NCBI GenBank assembly: GCA_023014485.1 | Contig: JAJOZX010000940.1 | Coordinates: forward strand, 322,501 to 386,500 | Origin: Bathynomus jamesi | Lineage: Eukaryota; Arthropoda; Malacostraca; Isopoda; Cirolanidae | Length of the DNA stretch: 64,000 bases | Direction: 5' to 3' | Shown: piece by piece, positions 1 to 10,570 of the stretch | Numbering within the stretch: the first letter of the stretch is position 1 | How the letters are laid out: each line of letters opens with the position of its first letter | The notes under the pieces: generated by a model | What the model saw: the letters and a program-made list of their open reading frames with translations, nothing else | The model's database searches: none | What the model was told of the DNA's origin: nothing | Program-made: the position numbers and the translations under genes

Positions 1-1830
1 TATCTTTGTATCGTCTGCAAAGGACGTTACTATACTGTTGCTGTTTACTCCGCTGTCTATGTCTGTTAGCATGATAATGAACAGGAGGGGTTGTACTGTA
101 CCTTGTAGTACTGAGCTGCGTACTTCTGATTCTGATGATGATATACCTTGAATTTTTGACGACCTGTTGTCGTTCTCTGAGGAAGTTGTAGATCCATTTT
201 CCCACTTTGCCTGTTATTCCTATATATTTCATTTTATGTGCTATTATACAATGATTAGATTTGTCGAAAGCTTTAGCCAAATCCGTGTATATGACATCAT
301 AGTTGTCACTGCCTGCAAGTGCATCTAGGATATTGTTATAGTGCTCTCTAAGTTATTATAGGCATGATCTTCCTGATCAGAATCTGTGCTGATTTTCGTT
401 GAATCTTTCCAGTGTCTCCAAGAAATTGTAGATTTTCTCTCCAAATATTCTTTCAAATACTTTGGTGAGGTGGGACGTCAATGACACTGGTCTACAGTTC
501 TTTGCTTGAGATCTATCCCCTCCTTTATATATAGAGACAATGTCTGCTCTTTTCAAGATGCTCGGTATTTCCCCAGTATCTAGGGATCTTCTCCATATCC
601 ATTATAAGGGTGTAGCTATTTCATTTTTACAGTTTTTAATCAATAATGCGTTCCAATTGTCCGGACCTGCAGCTGAATGTGGTTTCATTTGTCCTATAAC
701 TCTCGCTACATCTTCTAGGGTAAAATCAAAGTCTGTTATACACTCTCCTTGCAATTTCTCTTCAAAGAATGCATCTATGTCAGGTATCGATTTGTCACTT
801 TTTGGGGTACTGAAGACTGATTTATAGTGGGTTCTCAATGTTTCAGATGTTTCTTTTAGATCGTCCGTTAGTTCATTATTTCCTTTCCTTGAGGGCCCGA
901 TAATGGCGCGCGTTTTTGTTTTCCTTTTCGCATAGCTACAGAAGTATTTTGGATTTTCCTTTATTTCCCCTACCGCCTTTTCCTCTTCCCTCTCTGTATG
1001 GCTCTTAATCAGGGTTTGTATTTCTCTATCGATACTCTCCAGTTTTTTTTGTATTACTTTCCTGGCATTGTTATCTCCGCAGTAGTTAGCTAACTTCGCC
1101 TCCACTCTCTTTTGCGGAATATTCTTCTCTTTTCTCTCTCTAGCCAGTTCCTCTTTCCTTTTGGCTGTGATTTCGGAGCATATTTTTCTAAAATTCTCAG
1201 CGTCTTTTCCTCCAAGGTCGTTAGCATTTCTTCAGTTGTTTTATTCTCTAAAACTGTTCTCCACTCTATTTGGGCATGTGTGATCTGATTGCTTCCCAAT
1301 TTATAGTCTTGGAGTTTAAATTAAAAGCCCCAAATTTGCTTCTTTCTTTAGTAGATGTATTGTCTTTTAATGTTGTTGTCATATTTGTTGATATCTCGAT
1401 TAAGTTGTGGTCTGAGATAATGGTTGGAGTGCCAGATATCGGCAGTTATTTTTTTCTGGTATTTTTTGTCATCTTCTGTCAACATAAACTCGTTTGTGAG
1501 AGCCATCAACATTTTTGCTTGAGCATGGTCTTCTCTTGTGCCCCCCTTGTACTGGTGTATATATATACTGTATATATATATATTCTTATCCACCTTTTTG
1601 TATTTTATGAATGGGAAGTTAAAGTCTCCGCAGAGCCTTATATTTGGGGATGAGGTTTATGCCTTTATTAGGTTTCTGATATCATCAGTGGCATCCGAGA
1701 ATTTTTTGGTTGGAGTGTTTGGAGGTTTCTAGATGACTATCAGTGTCACTTTTAGTTTCTCTATTTTCACTGTATGTCTTTGGATGTTCTCGTATATTCA
1801 ACAGTATTCAAACATAGTCAGTAGGGGGGA
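1..1830 (-). mobile_element. LINE-A copy 1, non-LTR retrotransposon (5' part)
   Basis: On the minus strand this reads an endonuclease followed by a reverse transcriptase, and the window edge cuts it just after the catalytic FADDTK motif (positions about 2-25). The endonuclease end shows CGDFNFPF near 1600-1645. The RT N-terminal part is the open stretch 602-1105, with GQMKPHSAAGPDNW. RT palm pieces with DFAKAFDK-like residues lie in 200-330 but are broken. Two further copies lie at 22195-23830 and 52384-55020. The protein resembles jockey/CR1-group LINEs, but I do not assign a clade. It is a degenerate relic. Confidence 0.85.
602..1105 (-). pseudogene. LINE-A ORF2 fragment: linker and RT N-terminus
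   Basis: About 167 residues are open. The N-terminal half is charged and lysine/glutamate-rich, as in the endonuclease-RT linker of many LINEs, with NPKYFCSYAKRKTKTR. The C-terminal part has the conserved RT entry block GQMKPHSAAGPDNWNALL. The same block occurs in LINE-A copy 2 at about 22235-22290, which ties the copies together. The upstream endonuclease continues on the same strand at 1090-1299 and 1348-1740 in other frames, so this is a broken fragment. Confidence 0.8.
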
Positions 1831-2034
1831 GTGGATATTATACGTATAATAATAACTGGGGAGTAAAAATTTTATATAATAATGACTGGGATTGGATATT
1901 CTGGGGAAGTGTATATTAAATGTCACACCGGTTCCCTAAGAACACCCCTTTCTCTACATTTATTGAAAGAAGATATGGCCGATCAACGTCGCTCACCTAC
2001 AGAAGATATAAATTTCGCTATAAACTGGTGAAGC

Positions 2035-3221
2035 CAGAGGCGTACCGAAGGGGAGGGCCACAGGGGCGATCGCCCCCCCCCCCTTGAGCTAATAAATTAT
2101 TATTTTGATTATTTTTAGTATTTAATTTACATATTCAATTAAATATTTTACATATTTAATTTCATGCGCCAATCGAAAAATGTTAGCTAGCTTTCTAGCG
2201 ATTTTGTTTCATGAGTATTGCGTCATTTTTCATGGCACCTGGCAACCGCAGTTTATCAATTTTTGTTTACATTCATTTAAATATTTAGTTTGTGAACTTT
2301 CTAAATTTTGATAATTTTAAGTATTGATTAAAACTTTGTGCGTATGAATGTGTGTGTGTGTGTGATCATGTGTGAAGGCCGCCTGGTATCAAACATATAA
2401 CTAATAAATGAAATGAAACATTAAGTATGTTATTTTTAAAATTTGGTATTCAGTTTTTTACACATTTTAAAATTGTTTCAAATTTTTCATTTAATTTACA
2501 ATTTTTCACATTGTATTTCACACACAAAATTTTGTGTGGATTTTGTTTGGATTTTTTATTTCATTATAATGGACTTTAATGTTATGGTTAGTAATAATTC
2601 CTATTTCTATTTGTAACTTTGTCGAGTACTATTTGCAGGTGCTACAGGACTAAAAATAATGGACCTTTATAAATTTTTCAAAAGAAAAAATGTCCAAACT
2701 GACAGTGGTTCTACAGAGCATGATGATCAAAGTACTGTTAATCCCAGTAAAATTGCTAGGTTACAACAGGATGAGAATGAAAGTGAAAAAATTTCGGCAC
2801 CTTCGGTGCTACCTCTTGCTTCCCCTACTACTAAAAAATTAAAATGGCTTAGGATCCCGAAAACTCTTAATCCGGCCCCGAGAATAATTTTCTTTTATAA
2901 AGGTAACAGTCCAAGGAAATGCTTAATCTCGAAATTAGCACTTTTTATTCTTATGTTAATACAAATCTGAGCATCCTAATTGCGGTTTGCATTGAATATT
3001 ATGTTATTAATCAGATTTTTATCATAATTTTTATATTTTTTACAATATAATTTTTATATTTTATTCATAATGTGTCTTAGCAGTACCTAGTTAATCATCT
3101 CTAACTGAACGATAAGCTCATTATGAACGTACATAAAAATTATTTATCTCTATTTCAATTATACTCCTACGATTAGTTCCAAGTTCGCCCCCACCTTGGC
3201 AAATTTCTGGGTACGTCCCTG
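2035..3221 (+). mobile_element. hAT-superfamily element with 8-bp TSD
   Basis: The left end CAGAGGCGTACC and the right end GGTACGTCCCTG form imperfect terminal inverted repeats. They are flanked by a perfect 8-bp duplication GGTGAAGC (2027-2034 and 3222-3229). End sequence and TSD length are diagnostic of hAT elements. A run of C follows the left end. Inside, 2659-2970 encodes a short protein starting MDLYKFFKRK, like the N-terminus of ZMYM/TTF-type hAT transposases. The catalytic and dimerisation regions are absent, so this 1.19-kb copy is non-autonomous. Confidence 0.9.
2659..2970 (+). pseudogene. hAT transposase N-terminal remnant
   Basis: The 103-residue reading frame starts MDLYKFFKRK and continues with a polar, Ser/Glu-rich segment. 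This is typical of the first exon of ZMYM1-like hAT transposases (MDxF/YxxRK start). After about residue 70 it becomes hydrophobic and looks random. It sits wholly inside the element with the GGTGAAGC duplication, so it belongs to that transposon. No zinc-binding or catalytic residues remain. Confidence 0.5.
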
Positions 3222-3231
3222 GGTGAAGCTA

Positions 3232-3458
3232 CCGTATTTTACGTCTCATAAGACGCTACTTTTTTCCTGAAAAACTTCTCCAAAAATCACTTGAGGGCTC
3301 ATATGTTATTGTTTTGTTTAATGTTCTTTCAATAAAGTTATGGGAATATATTTTTTGTCAAGCTGATAAATCTTCGAAATATTTTTTTTCCTAAATATTC
3401 TTTGCTAAATATAGGGTGCGTCTTACCACTTGTAGCGTCTTATGAGGCGAAATATAGG
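3232..3458. mobile_element. MITE-1 copy 1, 227 bp
   Basis: A 227-bp element with inverted ends related to CCGTATTTTACGCCTCATAA, flanked by TA on both sides. It lies immediately right of the hAT element. Copy 2 (36983-37209) is also 227 bp and copy 3 is at about 47366-47589. There is no coding capacity. TA duplication and palindromic ends suggest a Tc1/mariner-related MITE. Confidence 0.85.
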
Positions 3459-5219
3459 TAAGTTGTGACCAGGAAATTCTTAATATTTGTAAAGCTTAGA
3501 ATTACATCCCAAATTTCTTAAATTTAAATTACATAAGAAACACTTGTATACTCAGGTTTATATAAATCTTTCCAGTTTAAACTGTTAAACCACGAGATTT
3601 CTGCCAAATAGACTACAAATATCCTATCATTAATCTACTAATAATTTTGAGGCTCTCATGCGTAACCAATTTTCATATATGAACTTTGTTTATGTTAAAG
3701 TTTTGTTGGTGTAAATGCAATAAGTACTTGAAAAGTAATCGAACAGCGACATGAAGTTAAATTGACAAATTTGGATTTACATACCAGTTTCCATAACAGT
3801 GATCCTGAAAAAGTTATTTTTTAATTGTTTAGAGGAAATTTTAAATTCTAATGAGAAACGTCAGTTATCGTTAGGGTTAGAATTTAAAATACCAAATTTC
3901 AGAATCGATTTTTATAAGTACTGTTGATCCATTTAAAATTAATATTGTAAAAGCTGGTATTAGTAACATTGCTAAGAAATATTTTTATAATTTTAAACCT
4001 TACAAAGTTCTTTCACCGTTAATCAATAAAACAGATCTTGCTGCACTGAAGAGGTTATCCAATGATGAATCCATCATAATCTCAAAAGCTGATAAAGGGG
4101 AAGTTGTAGTAATTTTAAATAAGGTTGCTTATGTTAATAAAGTCTTAACCTCTTAACGACGGAAGCTTTTGTAGTGTTAAGTTATGAGTGCATGTATGGG
4201 AAACGATACATATTCGACCCAGTGGTCCAAAAGAGTTTAAATATCTTGAATGATATCACTAAGTTTTTAAAGTTGAATGATGACCATTTTAAATTAGCTC
4301 TTGGAAGAAAAGGTCACTCGCGTTTTGCGTAGACTCTTCAACAATACTGTTATTAAAAAGACACATATAATACCCGTACACTTCGGGCTCAGCCCCTAGT
4401 ATTATGTATGGTTTACCTAAAGTACATAAACCTAATGTCCCTATCCAACCTATCTTAGCCGCCTTTACTAGTTGCTGCTTTTCTCTGGCTAAGTTTTTGT
4501 TCCCTTGCTTTCTAAATTCACAACTAACAATTTTACCATTTTAAATTCTTTTAACTTTGTTCAAGAGATTACTAAAATTCTTAATGCTGAAAGCTGTTTA
4601 TGGCCAGTTTCGATGTAGAGTCCTTGTTTACGAATGTCCGATACAGGAAACCATTAATATCTGTTTGAATACTTAATTTCCTAATGGTTCCTCCAAAGTA
4701 AACCTATTCAATAAAAGTGATTTTGCTTCATTACTTGATTTGGCTGTATAAGACACTGTCTTCATGTCTGATAAATAATAGACTCTATAAACTATAAACA
4801 TGGGTTCTTCTTTGGGTTCTACTTTCGCAAACACCTTCCTTTGTTTTCATGAGGATGGGCTGGCTTCATGACTGCCCCATTTCCTTCAAACCAGTTTTCG
4901 CCCATAAATATGTGGATAACATCTTTTTGTTATTCCAGCACCCTTCTCATGTTGATCAATTCTTGATTTATCTAAATTCTAAACATCCCAGCATTAAATT
5001 CAATAAAGAAGTGGAACAGAATGTCTAGTTAGCTTTCATAGAACCAATAATAATTTTAAAACTTCCCTATATCGTAATAATCATGGGGGACTGGAATAGT
5101 GTGATTGGAGAGGGGAAAGACGGAAGGAAGGTTGGACCATTCGGATTAGGCAGAAGAAATGAAAGAGGAGAAAAACTAGTAGAATTTTGCAGAAGGCAAG
5201 AACTCATGGTGACTAATAC

Positions 5220-5777
5220 TTGGTTCCAAAATCACAAAAGGAGATACACATGAAAAAAATAAGAGACACTGAAAGATTCCAAATTGACTTTATTTTGGTA
5301 AGAGAGAGATATAGGAATGCAGTGAAGAACTCGAAAGCTTATCCTGGAGCAGGTGCTGACTCCGATCATAACTTGGTGGTAATGGAAAATATGGTGAGGC
5401 TGAAGACTCTGAAAAAGAATAAAGTAGGGAAGAAATGGTATACTGAAAAACTGAAGGGAGAACAAAGGATAGTTTTTGCTAAAATGGCGAATGAAGAGAT
5501 AAGGAGGCAAAGAAATGACGGCCACATTCATATGACAAATGAAGAAAGATGGTGTAGACTGAGGGATACAATAAAGGAGAGTGCACAGGAAAATATCGGT
5601 TATGTGAAAAGAGAAGCAAGGAAACCCTGGGTCACTACAGAGATGCTTGGCAAAATGGAAGGAAGAAGAAAATGGAAGAGTATAAATACAGAAGAAGGGA
5701 GACAACGATACAGACAGTTGAATAACGAACTGAGAAGAGAAACTGATAAAGCAAGAGAGATGTGGCTTGAAGAGTAA
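5220..5777 (+). pseudogene. RTE ORF fragment: endonuclease C-terminus and linker
   Basis: 185 residues are open. Early residues hold the end of the endonuclease (FQIDFILVRERYRN and GADSDHNLVV, where SDH is the conserved metal/phosphate-binding triplet). A basic, glutamate-rich linker up to the RT follows. The reading frame upstream, from 5085, is shifted near 5245. A TAA at 5775-5777 ends it, and the RT resumes after 5990, so the gene is broken. Confidence 0.7.
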
Positions 5778-5991
5778 CGCAGGGAAATGGAGGAATTAGA
5801 AAGGAAAGGAAGAACTGATTTAATGTACCAAAAAGTTAAGGACATAAATAGATGGAAAAGAAGCAGCTTGGGAGTGAGAAATAGAGGGGAAAAATGGAGA
5901 AAAACTGAAAAGACCAGAAGATATAAGGGAGAGATGGATTGAGTATATTGAAGAGCTGTATGATAAAGAGAACAAACCTAATAACATCGAA

Positions 5992-7497
5992 ATGGAGGAA
6001 GCAGATGAGGTGGAAGTAGATTGTATGGGACCGGACATATTGGAAAGAGAAGTGGAGATGGCTGTAAAAGACCTAAGAAATGGCAAGGCCACAGGACCAG
6101 ATGATGTACCAGCAGAACTTCTGAAAAGTCTTGAAGGTGATGCTAGAGAGGAGCTGAATGTATTGTGCAGAAACATGAAAGTGGAGGCTGGCCTGCTGAC
6201 TTCATGAGAGTCTCTATGATTACTATCTCCAAGAAACCGAGAGCCACCAATTGTTCAGAATTTCGAACCATAAGCTTGGTCAGCCATGCATAAAAAATAA
6301 CGCTAAGGATACTAACCAGAAGACTAACGAACAGAGCTGAGCAGTACAGTGGAGAGGATCAGTTTGGATTTAGGTCAAAATGCGGAACAAGAGAAGCTAT
6401 TGGTATTATGAGAATGATGGGAGAGAGAGTGCTGGAACATGATCAGGAAATGTTTGTTTGTTTTATTGACTTTGAAAAAGCTTTTGACAGAGTCCAATGG
6501 AGGAAACTAATGGAAATATTGAAGAATATTAATATTGACTAGAGGGACCATAGGCTGATAAAAACCTATATCTTGGCCAGACTGTGAATGTTAGAGTTGC
6601 AGGAGGAGAATCGGAGCCTGGATTGGTTGGGAGAGGGGTCAGGCAAGGATGCTCCCTGTCCCCCGTGTTATTTAACATCTATGCGAAAGCAATGATAATT
6701 AATAGAAGCACTGTCAGATATGGAAGAGGGAATCAGAGTGGGAGGTAAATTGGTCAAATCTGTAAGGTTTGCAGATGACAAGGCATTTGTTTGTAGTACT
6801 GAGGAAGGACTGCAAAGAATGGTCAATAGCTTCACAACAACGGCGGAAGAATTCTGAATGAGAATTAATGAGACTAAGACAAAGGTAATGAAAATTGCAA
6901 GAAGGAAAGGAGTACAAATGAACCTAACGATAAGAAATCGGACCTTAGAAGAAGCTGAGCAGTTTAAGTATCTGGGAAGTTTATTAACCAACAATGGAGA
7001 TTGCAATAAGGACGTAAGATCTAGAATTGGTATGGGTAAGGTAGCTTTTGAAAGACAGAGAAGACTACTTACAGGTAAACTCAACTTGAAGCTGAAGAAA
7101 ATGTAGTAAAAAGCTTGATATGGAATGTGGTACTGTATGGAGCAGAAACATGGACACTGAAAACAACTGAAAAGAAACTCCTGGAAAGTTTTGAAATGTG
7201 GATTTGGAGAAGAATGCTAAAGATAAGCTGGAGGAACACCAAAGTAATGAGGAAGTGCCGCAACAGGTGAGGGAGGAAAGAAGACTCATTAAGGTGATAA
7301 GAGAAAGACAGAAGAAATGGATCGGACATGTGTTGAGAGGAGAAGGATTGTTGAAGGAGGTGATAGAGGGTAGATATGAAGGTAGAAGGCTGAGGGGAAG
7401 GAAAAGGAAAGCAATGCTGCATGATCTGAAGGCAGGCAGGAGCTATCATGAGAGGAAAAGGATAGCTCAGGATAGAACACTTTGGCGGGACACATGA
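5992..7497 (+). pseudogene. RTE reverse transcriptase remnants
   Basis: Fragments in changing frames give the RT of LINE-C. They are fingers at 5992-6207 (GPDDVPAELL), palm about 6400-6540 (DFEKAFDRVQW), active site near 6769 with FADDKAF, thumb at 6858-7106 (FKYLGSLLTNNGDCNKDVRSRI) and the C-terminal domain at 7198-7497. Stops lie between fragments, for instance after LTS at 6205. It cannot make a working enzyme. Confidence 0.75.
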
Positions 7498-7807
7498 GTT
7501 GGACCTGCCTGATAGGCAGAACACGATGGAGGGATATCGTAAGAAAACTTTCACCGGTCTTGGTACACATTTTTTAAGTGATGTTCCATTTAACTTTAAA
7601 GTTAATTCCATTAAAACCCTTAGTGACCGTGACCGTGCATTCAAGATTTGCTCCGATTATTTTTGTTTTCATTCTGAGATGTGTTTTTAAATGATTATTT
7701 TAACTGTAATTCTTATCCAGAGGACTAGACTATCATATTCGGAACTATTTAAATCAGCATTTTAAGCCCCAACTCCCCGTTCCCACTTCTCAAAAAGACA
7801 AAAGATA

Positions 7808-8222
7808 TACAAGGTGCCTCAGAAGTCGCGCACCATAGGTTTTATTCAGATTTACGAGGTTTACGAGTCGAAATGGTTTATAAATGAGGTTTAATTACAA
7901 TATATATTCGATAATGTTCGAATAATAAAATTAATAGTATGTACAGTTAATCAAAAGGCTATCTTAAAATAATTAAAATGAATGAAGCTACAGTACATTA
8001 GCCAATGGTGCGCGATTTCTGAGACACCATTGGTTAATGTAGCTTCATTCAATTTAATTATTTTAAGATAACTTTTATATTAACTGTACATATTATTAAT
8101 TTTATTATTTGAACATTATCGAACATATATTGTAATTAAGCATCACTTATAAACCATTTCGACTCGTAAACCTCGTAAATCTGAATAGAGCCTATGGTGC
8201 ACGACTTCTGAGACACCCTGTG
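7808..8222. mobile_element. Palindromic MITE (double inverted unit), 415 bp
   Basis: The two halves are inverted copies: the left half 7808-8020 reads back in the right half 8035-8222. Ends are related to CAGGGTGTCTCAGAAGTCG and TA lies on each side. The centre (about 8006-8028, GGTGCGCGATTTCTGAGACA) is another copy of the terminal sequence. The element therefore looks like two MITE units joined end to end. It sits inside the Penelope relic. There is no coding capacity. Confidence 0.8.
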
Positions 8223-8635
8223 TATCGATGCTCTTTTATGGCTACCAAAGCCAAAGGATCGAAAAAGACCTAAAACGATTGCTCGCTCGATTTTATCCAC
8301 AAATTGATTTTAAATTTATATTTATCAAAAATTTAAAGAAAGGTTGCCCGATGCTCTCGTCTCCAACCTAGTTTACACCTTCAATTGTGGTTGTAATGCC
8401 ACATATGTTGGCAGCTCCGTCCGCTGTGAAAAAATTGTGCGGGGACTTCACTGCCTGAAATTAAGAGTCTCATTAAAGAGCTAAAGACAGGTAAGGATGA
8501 ATGACCGGCAGGGATGAACGACCTGTCGAATGAGCATTTAAAGTATGCAAATGATGTGATCAGTCTTCATATCTCATTACTGTTCTCAGCCATGCTTGCT
8601 CACAGTTATATGTGAAAGTTTTGAAAGAGATTGTA

Positions 8636-8864
8636 CAGGGTGTATATAAAGTAACGCGAGTGAAGAGACAAATCCGATTGAATTATATTAACATAAATGA
8701 ACATGGGACAAGTAATATTTATTACATGTACTTTATAACAACTGTATAGTCGATAGTAAGAGGTGTTGAAAATGTTTTTACGATTAAAAAAACAAGTTGA
8801 AACTAGTTTAAACCATTTCAAATCAGATTTGTATCTTCAGCTGGGTTACTTTATACACATTCTG
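8636..8864. mobile_element. MITE with TA duplication, 229 bp
   Basis: The left end CAGGGTGTATATAAAGTAAC and the right end GTTACTTTATACACATTCTG are inverted repeats flanked by TA (8634-8635, 8865-8866). No coding capacity. It interrupts LINE-B copy 1 between RT fingers and palm. Ends beginning CAGGGTG recur in the mariner-type elements of this window. Confidence 0.8.
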
Positions 8865-9801
8865 TATTTAGATATACTGTCAGTAATTGAACATTTATAG
8901 TTGTTTTTTGGGATATAAGCAAATGAATTACAATATTCTTTTTTAAAAATTTAGAATGGAATGTTTCATTCTATGTTTTAAATTTCTTGAGATATTGGTA
9001 GAGACCACCAAACTAGTGTCTCCGAGCAACTGATACAATGAGCAACCCGACAACTTTTACTGTTAGATGGGGCAATGTATTGTCCGAATGTTTTGGTTCC
9101 TCATGCAGAGTTAGACAAGATTCCTTACTCTCTCCTTTGCTGTTTAATATATATACTGATGGATTAATTAATTACTTCTCTTACTGAGGCAAGAGTGGGA
9201 TGCTCTACAGTCCCGTAGACAGGACCTCGCAAGGGGGGGGGTCAAAATTGTAGAAAGGCGGACCTTTTGGTGCAACGATCTAGTCACTGTGGAGGGGGTT
9301 TAGAGTAGTTAAGTTTAGAATAGTTTAAAGTAGTTTAAAGTAGTTTGTGAAGTTTCAAAAAGGAAAAATGCAAAAAAAATGCAAGTGTTTATTTACCAAA
9401 TGATGTTATATATTATAATATCACATCCAGTGACGGATCCATACCGTCTTCTACCGTCTTCCGGAAGACGGTTAGAATTTGGAGAGTATAAAAATTTTAA
9501 TTTCAGATTTATTGTAAAAAGCAGGCCGGACGGTCCCTAGGATAGGGGATTACCGGGGCAACTATATATTAGACAGACTCACTGGAGTGCTTACTGGACT
9601 GCTCCATGTTCATTATGACAAAGATGTGGATGTGGACGTGGTCGTAAAGGGATACAGGTACATCTCGGAAGAATGACACTGGTAGACATACATAACAGTT
9701 AAAGTAGGTACGACTCCTGACCTGTGCAATGTCATTTTATTATGCAGCAAAAAATAATGTAAATATTTATAAGCTGGTTTTCGTAATAAAAAGGTAATAT
9801 A

Positions 9802-10570
9802 TAGGGTGTCCCATAAGTCCGGCATCATAGGGAAAATAATAAAAAAAGGCAAAACAAAAGTTTTTATTTACAGAACGTGCTCAATATGTCCACCATTGTC
9901 TTCAATACACAAATTCAGACGTGATACCCAGTCAGCAAGCACACGGTGAATGATGTCAGGAGTAATGGTGTTACATGCCCCAATAATGTGCTGCCGCAAA
10001 TGTTCAACACTCCTAATTTTCTCTGCGTATACCAGCGCTTTCAAGTGGCCCCAGAGATAAAAATCTAGTGGCGTGAGATCCGGGCTTCTAGCTGGCCATT
10101 CCACAGGCCCTCGACGTCCTATCCAATGACCAGGGAATTGTCGGTACAGGTATTCCCTTACTTGGGTGATGTAATGTGCAGGAGCGCCGTCTTGCTGGAA
10201 CCATGTTGGGAAATTTCTTTCTTCGTTCAAGACACTGGGAAATGCTTCTTCCTTGAGCATACGTAGGTAGGTACCTCCAGTGATATGTTCATCGAAAAAG
10301 AGGGGGGCCTATGATGCGATCCTTCCAAATGCCACACCATACCATCACCCGAGATGCACCTTGTTCCTTTGAAGAGGTATACCAGTGAGGGTTGTTTTGA
10401 GACCAGTAGCGGGTGTTCTGTCGATTTACCTCACTATTTCCATAAAAAACAGCCTCGTCACTGAACAGAATGGTGGACGGGAAATTGGCATCCCGAGCAT
10501 ATGAATTATGGTTTGTAGAAATAGAAAAATATGAATTTCTCCTATGATGCCGTACTTATGGGACACCCTG
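9802..10570 (-). mobile_element. DD41D mariner-like element, copy 1 (internally deleted)
   Basis: Ends related to CAGGGTGTCCCATAAGTCCG lie at both sides, with TA at 9800-9801 and 10571-10572. On the minus strand the transposase begins at ARDANFPS next to the right end. The whole N-terminal helix-turn-helix region is missing. The first catalytic block ILFSDEA is at about 10465-10485. Frame-broken sequence follows to 10261, then the open C-terminal part. Copy 2 at 47908-48684 has the same internal deletion. Confidence 0.85.
9868..10260 (-). pseudogene. DD41D mariner transposase, C-terminal half
   Basis: 130 residues are open. It holds the second and third catalytic aspartates in FQQDGAPAHY and SPDLTPLDFYLWG. 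Forty-one residues separate them, which is the DD41D (rosa-like) spacing rather than the DD34D of classical mariners. The C-terminus IEDNGGHIEHVL matches the ending of this family. The enzyme would cut and paste DNA at TA sites, but the DNA-binding domain is gone, so this copy cannot act alone. Confidence 0.85.

Larger units (their letters stand above)
5078..7533 (+). mobile_element. RTE-type LINE (LINE-C), 5' truncated
   Basis: It starts inside an apurinic-type endonuclease ([10 protein letters not shown] at about 5088, [11 protein letters not shown]) and continues through RT to the C-terminal tail. RT motifs seen are ATGPDDVPAELL at 6091-6126, CFIDFEKAFDRVQW near 6460-6500, GVRQGCSLSP near 6635-6665 and FADDKAF near 6769. 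The tail at 7313-7490 has WIGHVLRGEG and AQDRTLWRD. It resembles arthropod RTE endonuclease-reverse transcriptases. A 9-bp duplication ATATCGTAA (5069-5077, 7534-7542) flanks it, and the Penelope protein reads straight across the two flanks. Confidence 0.85.
3770..8440 (+). mobile_element. Penelope-like element, decayed and interrupted twice
   Basis: Broken frames read as a Penelope-like reverse transcriptase. Recognisable pieces are SKADKG near 4085-4105, YGLPKVHKP at 4407-4433, ASFDVESLFTN near 4600-4635 and GSSLGSTFANTF near 4802-4838. After the RTE insertion (5078-7533) the frame resumes with KTFTGLGTHF at about 7541-7570. A GIY-YIG-type endonuclease follows at 8372-8421 (VYTFNCGCNATYVGS). 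The palindromic MITE at 7808-8222 interrupts it again. RT followed by GIY-YIG is the hallmark of Penelope elements, which encode a telomerase-related RT. Many stops and frameshifts show that it is dead. Confidence 0.8.

Noticed and set aside
5232..7644. Several minus-strand frames opposite LINE-C
   Set aside because: Antisense shadows of the purine-rich RTE coding strand; no conserved motifs.
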